This document shows positions 8,361 through 15,353 of a DNA stretch of 35,786 nt, piece after piece. Within the stretch, counting starts at the first letter, position 1. Every line of letters begins with the position of its first letter. Origin of the DNA: an uncultured Acidobacteriota bacterium (lineage in GTDB: Bacteria; Acidobacteriota; UBA6911; RPQK01; JAJDTT01); NCBI GenBank assembly GCA_951812665.1, contig CATOST010000031.1, positions 1-35,786 of the forward strand. Reading direction: 5' to 3'. The position numbers were made by a program, and so were the translations under genes. The notes under the pieces were generated by a model. That model had not been told where the DNA came from, made no database searches, and saw only the letters and a list, made by a program, of their open reading frames with translations.

Positions 8361-8900
8361 CTACCCGGACCAGAGAGGAAGAATCTCCACCATCTCGGCC
8401 AGGACCCGGCCGTCCTCGCCGGATATCAGATTGTGCCGTCCGTAGAGCGGTCCGCGGGCTTCCAGTTCCAGAGCCCGGGTGACGACTTGGTCCGGCTCGA
8501 CTCGGAGGTAACGCTGGGGGTCGCTCCGGTGGGGAACGTTCTCCCGCTTCAAGACGGTCCCCAGCGGGAGCAGGCCTTCACGGATCAGTTCTTGAGCCGA
8601 CGCCCCGAAACCGTCCAGCCGGATTCGGATCGCTCCAAACTCCACCGGCTTGGCGCTTTCCGTGGTGACCAGGACCACTTCCCGGAAGAGGATGCCGAAC
8701 CGGGCGTCGCGGCTCATCACCCGGAGCTGGATCGGCTCCCCGTGGAACGCTTCCAAGGTGGGGGTCATGTCCCGGTCGTGGACCAGCAGGTCCCGGTACG
8801 GTTGCGGGATCATCAACCCCTCGACCCGCTCGATGGCAGGTAAACGGAGACCCCGTCTGGAATACGCTTCAGCCAGAGGATCCAACTCACGGGGGGTCAT
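8361..8900 (-). CDS. Chorismate-lyase-like protein (putative)
   Basis: A 179-residue cytoplasmic protein that starts at the ATG at 8900, with GGAG just upstream; the frame runs on to 9044, but that part is a basic, unlikely extension. The stretch LLVHDRDMTPTLEAFHG (about residues 38-54) strongly recalls the chorismate pyruvate-lyase (UbiC/DUF98) fold, where LLxH-x-x-x-MTxTLE is conserved, and the middle part (FREVVLV, FGAIRIRLDGF) fits its curved beta-sheet. Chorismate lyases make 4-hydroxybenzoate for quinone or glycolipid synthesis. No ubiquinone or other aromatic pathway gene is nearby, and many relatives have no known role, so the activity is not assured. It faces the sulfatase tail-to-tail, with 70 bp between, and is divergent from the aminoacylase gene. 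Confidence 0.6.
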   Translation of the reverse strand: MTPRELDPLAEAYSRRGLRLPAIERVEGLMIPQPYRDLLVHDRDMTPTLEAFHGEPIQLRVMSRDARFGILFREVVLVTTESAKPVEFGAIRIRLDGFGASAQELIREGLLPLGTVLKRENVPHRSDPQRYLRVEPDQVVTRALELEARGPLYGRHNLISGEDGRVLAEMVEILPLWSG

Positions 8901-9030
8901 TCGGGCTCCAGATTCTAGCAGATGCGGCCGCCTCAACCTCGGGCCGGCGGGTGTACGTCTCTTCCCTCTTCTCTCTTTTCTCTTTCCCGGTTTCCTATTT
9001 CCTTTCCGGCGAATGTTAGAATCAGGCCCC

Positions 9031-10590
9031 ATGTTGGATCTCATCGTTCAGGGCGGAATTCTCATCGACGGCACCGGCAATCCACGCTTCAGGGCGGATC
9101 TGGGCATTAGCGGGGACCGGATTCAACAGATCGGGGACCTGACCGGCAAGGAGGCCGGCGATCGGATCGACGCCGGGGGGCGGATCGTGGCGCCGGGTTT
9201 CGTGGACGTTCACAATCACTCCGATTCGTGGCTGCTCACGAACCCCAACTTCCTGTCCAAGACGGCCCAGGGATTCACCACCGAGGTGATCATGGCCGAC
9301 GGCATCTCCTACGCCCCCGTCGACCGGGAGACGGTCCACGCCTGGATCTACTACCTGCGTTCGCTCAATGGACTCAGGCTCGAGGAGTACGAGGGCTGGG
9401 AGAGTCTCGCCGAATACATGTCGCTCCTGGATGGCCGGACCGTGCAGAACAGCATCCCTCACATCCCCTACGCCAACGTCCGTTCCCTCGCCTGCGGGTT
9501 CGGACGGCAGGCGCCGGACGATGTCCAGATGGCTCAGATCCTGAGGGAGATCGAAAAGGGAATGGAGGCGGGCGCCGTGGGAATCTCCACGGGGCTGGAC
9601 TACATCGCCCAATGCCACGCCTCCACCGACGAACTGGTCCGGGCCTGCCGGGTCATGGCTCCCCAGGGTCTGTATGCAACCCACATGCGCTACAAGATGG
9701 GAACCTTGGAGGCCCTCAAGGAGGCCGTGGAGATCGGCCGGAGAGCCGGGGTCCCGGTGCACATCTCCCACCTGAAGGCCGTCGACGAACCCATGGCTGA
9801 AGAGATCCTGAACTACGTCGATCAAGTGGCCACCCAGGAGGTGGACTTCTCCTTCGACGTCTACCCCTACCTGCCCGGGTCCACGATGCTCAATTTCCTC
9901 ATGCCCTACGAGATCTGGGACCGGGGACCGCTGGCGGCTCTGGATCAGCTCCGGACCCGCAGGTTCCGGGACCGGTTGGCCTCGATCCTGGATGTCCCGC
10001 CCTTGGATCGGGCGATCATCGCCTGGACCTCCAGCAAGGGCAATCACCACCTTCAGGGCATGTCCATGGGCGACTACATCTCCCAACGCGGACTCCCCCC
10101 GGCCGACGCGGTCGCCGACCTGCTGATCGAGGAGAACCTGTCGATCCTGCTGGTGTTTCACCGGGGGGACGACTCGATGGTGGAGCCCTTTCTGAGCCAC
10201 AGCCACTACATGATGGGCAGCGACGGGATCTACCATGAAGGAGGCCTCATCCACCCCCGGCACTACGGATCGGGCCCACGCCTGCTGGGTCCCTGTGTCC
10301 GCGACCGGAATCTCTTCTCCCTGGAAGACGCGGTTCACAAGCTGAGCGGCTACCCGTCCCGCCGTTTCGGGCTGCGGGACCGGGGGATCCTGAAGGAGGG
10401 GAACTTCGCGGATCTGGTGATCTTCGACCCGGACACGGTCCAGGATCGGGCCACCTACAAGAACCCCCATCAACTTCCCCGGGGAATCGATCACTTGGTG
10501 GTCAACGGCGTTGCCATCCTCCGGAACTCGGAACCGGTCGAAGATCTGTCAGGCCCGTTGCCGGGCCGAGCCCTTCGGTTTCACCAATAG
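9031..10590 (+). CDS. D-aminoacylase-like amidohydrolase (N-acyl-D-amino-acid deacylase family)
   Basis: 519 residues, amidohydrolase_3 family. Typical members remove acyl groups from N-acyl-D-amino acids. The composite beta-domain opens with LIVQGGILIDGTGNPRF. The metal motif VDVHNHSD (H61, H63), the VHISHLKA histidine, SFDVYPYLPGSTML, the MGSDGIYHEGG loop and the RGILKEGNFADLVIFDP C-terminal beta-strands are all in order. The odd point is residue 90: where D-aminoacylases have GNCGxS, with Cys as a zinc ligand, this protein has MADGIS, so the Cys is Asp. That may mean a changed metal site or substrate. Start: ATG 9031 gives the normal family N-terminus; the frame open back to 8650 runs antisense through the neighbouring gene and is rejected. 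It ends 21 bp before the M20 gene and probably shares its transcript. Confidence 0.85.
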   Translation: MLDLIVQGGILIDGTGNPRFRADLGISGDRIQQIGDLTGKEAGDRIDAGGRIVAPGFVDVHNHSDSWLLTNPNFLSKTAQGFTTEVIMADGISYAPVDRETVHAWIYYLRSLNGLRLEEYEGWESLAEYMSLLDGRTVQNSIPHIPYANVRSLACGFGRQAPDDVQMAQILREIEKGMEAGAVGISTGLDYIAQCHASTDELVRACRVMAPQGLYATHMRYKMGTLEALKEAVEIGRRAGVPVHISHLKAVDEPMAEEILNYVDQVATQEVDFSFDVYPYLPGSTMLNFLMPYEIWDRGPLAALDQLRTRRFRDRLASILDVPPLDRAIIAWTSSKGNHHLQGMSMGDYISQRGLPPADAVADLLIEENLSILLVFHRGDDSMVEPFLSHSHYMMGSDGIYHEGGLIHPRHYGSGPRLLGPCVRDRNLFSLEDAVHKLSGYPSRRFGLRDRGILKEGNFADLVIFDPDTVQDRATYKNPHQLPRGIDHLVVNGVAILRNSEPVEDLSGPLPGRALRFHQ

Positions 10591-10611
10591 AACTCCTGAC
10601 AGGAGCGCGAT

Positions 10612-12000
10612 ATGAGCATCGACCCAGAGGTCCACGCGCGAGTCTCCGCTGCCGCGGAGGGGCTCTACGACGAGACCGTCCAGCTCATCCGGGAGTTGGT
10701 GCGGATCCCCAGCGAGAGCCCCAATTACGTCTACGCCAAGATCTACCAGGAGCGAGGCTACACCAAGCTGTACGACGCTCCCGTGACCTTGGGCGGCGAG
10801 AAGAAGGTGGCCGAGCACCTGCAACCGGTCTTCTCCTGGTTGGGCGCGGAGACCTTCATGGAGGCCAAGGAGCCGCTTCGCCCGAACCTCATCGGTATCC
10901 TCCCAGGCAGCGGCGGAGGACGGTCCCTGGCGCTCAACGCCCACACCGACACCGTACCCACCGGCCCCCACGAGGAGTGGCGCTGGGGAGATCCGTTCAG
11001 CGCGCGTCTCCAAGAGGGGAAACTCTGGGGCCGCGGCTCCACCGATGACAAGGGTCCCCTGGCCTGCATGATCAAGGCCGTGGAGGTGATCCGGCGGGCC
11101 GGTTTTCGTCTCCGGGGCGAGCTGCAGCTTCACGCCACGGTGGGCGAGGAGACCATGGACGGAAAGACGCACGGCCCGGGATATTTCCTTCCCCGGAATC
11201 CCCGTTGCGTCACCGACGCCTGCCTGGTGTGCGAGTCGTCGGCGCCGCCTCACCGCCATGGCATCTGTCTGGCTTCCGGCGGTGCGTCATGGCTGCACAT
11301 CGAGGTCACCGGCAAACCGGTCCACGCCGCCATGGGCTACCGCACCTACCGCATGGGCTACGAAGGAGGAGAGGTGGGGATGGATGCCATCGGCAAGGCC
11401 CTGAAGATCTACCGGGGCCTGGCCGAGCTCGATGAGGAATGGGCCGCCAGCAAGCTCGATCCCCGAGGACTCACCCCCATCGGGTACCCATCCATCATCA
11501 CGGCCTGGATCCACGGCCATCCGAAGGGCATCGAGATTCCCTTCTTCGTGGCGGATCACTGCGAGTTGGGGGCCGCCGTGTGGCGGGACCCGCAGGACAG
11601 TTACAAGCGGGTCCGGAAGGAAGTCGACGACCGCATACAGGCCATCTGCCGGATGGACCCCTGGCTCCGGGAGCATCCCCCCGACGTGCAATGGCGTCTG
11701 GACTGGCCGCCGTTCCGGATCGGGCAGGGCCACCCTCTGGTCACCGCCGCCGGCCGCGCCTACGAATCGACCCTGGGAGAGAAGCCGCGCTACATGACCT
11801 GGCAACCGGTGAGCGACGCCCGTTTCTATCAGGAATGCGGGGTGCCCTCACTGCTCATGGGGCCGGGCGACTACCGGCGGGCGCACTGCTACGACGAGTA
11901 CCTGGAACTGGATCAGATCGTGGAAGGACTCACGATCTACGCACTGACCATCCTGGAGTGGTGCGGATTCGACGCGCAGAGTGCCGTACCAAGCTGTTGA
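10612..12000 (+). CDS. M20-family metallopeptidase (dipeptidase/deacylase)
   Basis: A 462-residue cytoplasmic di-zinc hydrolase of the ArgE/DapE/CPG2/dipeptidase clan. Metal and catalytic residues are in place: H111 and D113 in LNAHTDTVPTG, bridging D145 in GRGSTDDKG, E179/E180 in TVGEE, CLVCES further on, and H425 in GPGDYRRAH. A dimerisation lid domain lies in the middle (VTGKPVHAAMGYRTYRMGY). AGGAG precedes the ATG at 10612. The gene follows the amidohydrolase closely, so both may release amino acids from acylated or peptide substrates. Oddity: the last eight residues, after D454, come from a different source than the body. A second, slightly diverged copy of bases 11851-11974 exists at 13581-13704, and in it the frame ends with Gly-stop right after the same Asp. 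The present C-terminus therefore appears to be created by the join with DNA carried with the downstream transporter gene. Confidence 0.9.
   Translation: MSIDPEVHARVSAAAEGLYDETVQLIRELVRIPSESPNYVYAKIYQERGYTKLYDAPVTLGGEKKVAEHLQPVFSWLGAETFMEAKEPLRPNLIGILPGSGGGRSLALNAHTDTVPTGPHEEWRWGDPFSARLQEGKLWGRGSTDDKGPLACMIKAVEVIRRAGFRLRGELQLHATVGEETMDGKTHGPGYFLPRNPRCVTDACLVCESSAPPHRHGICLASGGASWLHIEVTGKPVHAAMGYRTYRMGYEGGEVGMDAIGKALKIYRGLAELDEEWAASKLDPRGLTPIGYPSIITAWIHGHPKGIEIPFFVADHCELGAAVWRDPQDSYKRVRKEVDDRIQAICRMDPWLREHPPDVQWRLDWPPFRIGQGHPLVTAAGRAYESTLGEKPRYMTWQPVSDARFYQECGVPSLLMGPGDYRRAHCYDEYLELDQIVEGLTIYALTILEWCGFDAQSAVPSC
11851..11974 (+). repeat. Left copy of 124-bp direct repeat flanking the BCCT gene
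   Basis: This stretch of the M20 3' end aligns without gaps to 13581-13704 (offset 1730), with 10 mismatches by hand count, about 92 percent identity. The match ends at the GACG of D454 and the first base of the next codon. The mismatches cluster in the last 45 bp, so the copies are related but not a fresh exact duplication. Confidence 0.85.
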
Positions 12001-12007
12001 CAGTCCT

Positions 12008-13564
12008 ATGGCTGAGATCTCCGAGATCAACTACAAGCTGGGTCAGGACAACGTCCAGTTCCTCGGTCTCGACGTCCATAATCCGGTTTTCGTCGTCTCC
12101 AGCCTCACCATCATCGCATTCGTCGCCGGGGTGCTGGCGTTCCAGGCCGAGGCGGCGGTCGCCTTCGAGGCGCTACGCGCGTGGCTCATTTCGACCTTCG
12201 ACTGGGTGTTGATGGGCACGGGCAACCTCTTCGTGCTCTTCTGCCTGCTATTGCTGGTGACCCCGCCTGGCCGTGTGCGCCTGGGCGGCGCGGATGCCCG
12301 GCCGGAGTACTCCCGACCAGCTTGGTTCGCCATGCTGTTCGCCGCCGGGACGGGCATCGGCCTCATGTTCTTCGGGGTGGCGGAACCGGTGGAGCATTTC
12401 CTGCAACCGCCGCTCGGCCTCGACGCGGCCGACACGGCGGCAGCGGCGCGCCTCGGCATGGCCAGCGCCATCTACCACTGGGGAATCCATGGATGGGCCA
12501 TGTACGCGGTGGTGGCGGTGGCGATCGCCTTCGCGTCCTATAACCTCGGCCTGCCGCTGGCGCTACGGTCGGCATTCTATCCGCTCATGGGGGAGGCTGT
12601 ATGGGGCCGGTTCGGCCACGGCCTCGACACCCTTGCCGTCTTCGCCACGCTCTTCGGGCTGGCCACATCGCTCGGCCTGGGCGCCGAGCAGTTGGCGGCG
12701 GGGCTGGCCCGCCTGTGGGGCACGCCGGCGACCGACACCACCCAGGTGCTGCTGATCGCCGGTATCACCGGCATGGCGCTGGCGTCGGTGATCAGCGGCA
12801 TGGAGAAAGGGGTCAAGCGGCTGAGCCAGGCCAACCTGCTACTCGCCCTGTTGCTGCTGGTGTTCGTGCTGACGGTCGGGCCGACGCGCGCCATCGCCAC
12901 CGGCGTCGTCACCAGCCTCGGCCAGTATCTCGCGTCGATCGGACCGCTCAGCAACTGGGTGGGCCGCGAGGATTTCGACTTCATGCACGGCTGGACGACC
13001 TTCTTCTGGGCCTGGTGGCTCTCGTGGTCCCCCTTTGTCGGCCTGTTCATCGCCCGGGTCTCGCGTGGCCGGACAGTGCGCGAACTGGTCGCCTGCATGC
13101 TGGTCATCCCGACGCTGACTGCTACGATCTGGATGAATGCCTTCGGCGGGACCGCGCTGTCGCAGTACGTCGACCGCGGCCATGTCGCTGTAATCGCGGC
13201 GGTGCAGGCGCAGCAGCCGGAGATCGCCCTGTTCGCGCTGCTGGAGACGCTGCCACTCGCGACCGTCACCTCGTTCATCGGCCTGGTGCTGGTGGTGGTG
13301 TTCTTTGTCACTTCCTCCGACTCCGGATCACTGGTCATCGACACCATCACCGCCGGCGGCAAGCAGGATGCGCCGGTTGTCCAGCGCGTGTTCTGGTGCG
13401 TCTTCGAGGGGCTGATCGCCATCGCGCTGTTGCTCGGCGGCGGCCTCGTGGCCGCGCAGGCGGCCACGCTCGCCACCGCCCTCCCCTTCGCGCTGGTGCT
13501 GGTCGCCATGTGCTACAGCATCTGGAAGGGTCTGCGCGCGAGCGCCGCGGGAAGGGTCCGTTAA
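12008..13564 (+). CDS. BCCT-family transporter (betaine/choline/carnitine type)
   Basis: An inner-membrane carrier of 518 residues with about 12 helices that imports quaternary ammonium compounds such as glycine betaine, or related zwitterions, usually driven by sodium or protons. The family marks are unmistakable: GTGIGLMFFGVAEPVEHF in the substrate/Na+ region, YHWGIHGWAMYAVV, and the signature WAWWLSWSPFVGLFIARVSRGRTVREL followed by FGGTAL. The ATG at 12008 is chosen; the frame also opens at a GTG at 11981 inside the M20 gene. No strong ribosome site is visible. Codon style (many GCG, CGC and CTC) differs from the CGG-, CCC- and GGA-rich neighbours, and the gene sits between two copies of the M20 3' end, so it looks acquired. 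BCCT carriers are commonest in Proteobacteria and Firmicutes, but the donor cannot be named from here. Confidence 0.92.
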   Translation: MAEISEINYKLGQDNVQFLGLDVHNPVFVVSSLTIIAFVAGVLAFQAEAAVAFEALRAWLISTFDWVLMGTGNLFVLFCLLLLVTPPGRVRLGGADARPEYSRPAWFAMLFAAGTGIGLMFFGVAEPVEHFLQPPLGLDAADTAAAARLGMASAIYHWGIHGWAMYAVVAVAIAFASYNLGLPLALRSAFYPLMGEAVWGRFGHGLDTLAVFATLFGLATSLGLGAEQLAAGLARLWGTPATDTTQVLLIAGITGMALASVISGMEKGVKRLSQANLLLALLLLVFVLTVGPTRAIATGVVTSLGQYLASIGPLSNWVGREDFDFMHGWTTFFWAWWLSWSPFVGLFIARVSRGRTVRELVACMLVIPTLTATIWMNAFGGTALSQYVDRGHVAVIAAVQAQQPEIALFALLETLPLATVTSFIGLVLVVVFFVTSSDSGSLVIDTITAGGKQDAPVVQRVFWCVFEGLIAIALLLGGGLVAAQAATLATALPFALVLVAMCYSIWKGLRASAAGRVR

Positions 13565-13573
13565 TCCGCCCCG

Positions 13574-13709
13574 TGCATCCCTGCTCATGGGGCCGGGCGA
13601 CTACCGGCGGGCGCACTGCGACGACGAGTATCTGGAATTGGATCAGATCGTGGAAGGACTCACGATCTTCGCGCGGGCCATCCTGGATTGGCGCAGATTC
13701 GACGGATAG
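13574..13709 (+). pseudogene. Remnant of an M20 dipeptidase 3' end
   Basis: Read in the frame of the match (LLMGPGDYRRAHCDDEYLEL and onward), this piece encodes the last 42 residues of an M20 protein and ends in its own TAG at 13707-13709, after RRFDG. It keeps the metal-binding His of GPGDYRRAH (13614-13616) but has no upstream part; the BCCT stop lies 9 bp before the match region. It is thus a leftover gene end, not a gene. It shows what the original C-terminus of an M20 gene at this site probably looked like. No function is expected. Confidence 0.8.
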
Positions 13710-13784
13710 TCAGACAGGCACGGCCCGAGCCACCGCGGGTCTTCCGGCGCCAGCATGACTTTCGTCCAACCGATTCCGGTGGAA

Positions 13785-15245
13785 CTACCCCCACAGATCC
13801 GGCAAGGGGGTCCCCTTCACCAGCTCACGAGGCTGTCCCAGGTGGTTGAGAACCTCCATGTGCGGATCGATGCCCAGACTGAAATAGACGGATGCCAGCA
13901 GATCGTTGGGATGCACCGGCTTCTCCCTGGGTGAGGATCCGGTCTCGTCCGACTCTCCGTAGAGCGCCCCGCGAGCGATGCCCGCACCCGCCACCAGCGC
14001 CGTGTAGCAGTAGGGCCAGTGATCCCGGCCGTCGGGGGAGTTGGTGTTCCCCGAGGTGCTCACACCGAGCCGAGGCGACCGTCCGAACTCTCCCACCGTG
14101 ACCACCAGGGTCTCCTCCAGCAGCCCGCGGTCGTCCATGTCCTCCAAAAGCGCCGAGAGCGCCTGATCCAGGACCGGACAATGCAGGTTCTTCAGGGGAC
14201 CGAAGTTGGCGGCGTGGGTGTCCCAGGCCGTGGTCTCCGGGTTCCCGTTGGCCACGGAAGGCCAGTTGAGCTGAACGAATCGGGTTCCGGCCTCCACCAA
14301 GCGGCGGGCCATCAGAGCCCCCTGGCCGAAGGTGGTGCGCCCGTAACGCTCGCGCACGGCGACCGGCTCCTGCTCCAGATCGAAGGCGGCCCGGGCCTTG
14401 CCCGAGAGGACCAGGTCGTAGGCCCGCTCGTAGTACTCGTCGAGTGCGTGCTGGCCCACGGCCTTCTCCAGGTCGGGCATGGACTTGTTGATCCCCTTCA
14501 AGAGGGTGAAGCGATCCTTCAACCGCTGGGGCGGGACTTCCTGGCGCAGGGACAGGTCATCCAGGCGGATCGGCTTGTTGGGATCCTGGTAGAGCCGATA
14601 GGGATCGTAGGCCTTGCCCAGGAACCCGGCGGCTCCTCCCTTCCCCACCACGTTGGATTCCTGCAGCGGACGCGGCATCTCCACGAAGGGCAGCACCGGT
14701 TCATCCAGGGGAAGCATCTTGGAGATGTGAGATCCCGCGGTGGGAAAGTCAGCCGGCGAAGGGGGCTCCAACTGCCCCGACGGCGAGACCCGATCGGGTG
14801 GATATCCGGTCAGCATCTGGTAGATGGCCGCGGTGTGGTTGAACAGCCCCTTGGGCGTGTAGCTCATGGAGCGGATCAAGGTGCACTTGTCCACCTGCTG
14901 GGCCAGCTTGGGCATGGTTTCGCTGAGCCAGATCCCGGGGACCTTGCTCTTGATGGGCTTGAATTCGCCCCGAATGTTGGCCGGGGCGTCCGGCTTGGGA
15001 TCCCAGATGTCGATGTGGCTGGGTCCGCCCTGGAGAAAGAGGAGGATCACGCTCTTGGCGGAGCCGAAGCCTTTGCTGGCCACCAGGTCGCCGGCAACCG
15101 ACGGCGTGGAGGCGGCTTGGGCGGCCTGCCAGGAGAAGAAATTGGGAAGGCCGAGACCGAAAAGGCCGATGGAACCGACCCGTAGAAATTCCCGGCGCGT
15201 CGGACCGTCACAGAGAAACGCGCGATGACCTGGTACGACTAGCAT
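13785..15245 (-). CDS. DUF1501 family Tat-exported protein
   Basis: A 486-residue protein of the DUF1501 family, distantly related in fold to sulfatases and alkaline phosphatases. The N-terminus has a Tat signal, [18 protein letters not shown] (R17, R18), followed by a short hydrophobic run and an AQA-type cleavage region, so it is exported folded. Family marks are [20 protein letters not shown], the [13 protein letters not shown] segment, [23 protein letters not shown] and [18 protein letters not shown]. The activity of this family is unknown. The protein is typical of Planctomycetes and Acidobacteria, where its gene almost always sits beside a DUF1549/DUF1553 cytochrome gene, as it does here. 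The start has GGAGG upstream. It is the last gene of the four-gene operon and is separated from the DUF1549 gene by 108 bp. Confidence 0.9.
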   Translation of the reverse strand: MLVVPGHRAFLCDGPTRREFLRVGSIGLFGLGLPNFFSWQAAQAASTPSVAGDLVASKGFGSAKSVILLFLQGGPSHIDIWDPKPDAPANIRGEFKPIKSKVPGIWLSETMPKLAQQVDKCTLIRSMSYTPKGLFNHTAAIYQMLTGYPPDRVSPSGQLEPPSPADFPTAGSHISKMLPLDEPVLPFVEMPRPLQESNVVGKGGAAGFLGKAYDPYRLYQDPNKPIRLDDLSLRQEVPPQRLKDRFTLLKGINKSMPDLEKAVGQHALDEYYERAYDLVLSGKARAAFDLEQEPVAVRERYGRTTFGQGALMARRLVEAGTRFVQLNWPSVANGNPETTAWDTHAANFGPLKNLHCPVLDQALSALLEDMDDRGLLEETLVVTVGEFGRSPRLGVSTSGNTNSPDGRDHWPYCYTALVAGAGIARGALYGESDETGSSPREKPVHPNDLLASVYFSLGIDPHMEVLNHLGQPRELVKGTPLPDLWG

Positions 15246-15353
15246 TCGATACCTCCGTGTTCAAAAGCTTGCGCATGACGACCGGGAGAGAGCCGACCGT
15301 TATGCTCCATTCTCCACTCTAAATGCCCGTCTTGCAACCTCGTACATCTCCAC

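Noticed and set aside
8650..9030. N-terminal extension of the aminoacylase frame
   Set aside because: It is antisense to the chorismate-lyase-like gene and Arg/Ser-rich; the family N-terminus begins at 9031.
11851..13704. Reading the two M20-end copies as target-site duplication of an insertion sequence
   Set aside because: 124 bp with 10 mismatches is far too long and diverged for a transposition target duplication, and no transposase or terminal inverted repeats are present.
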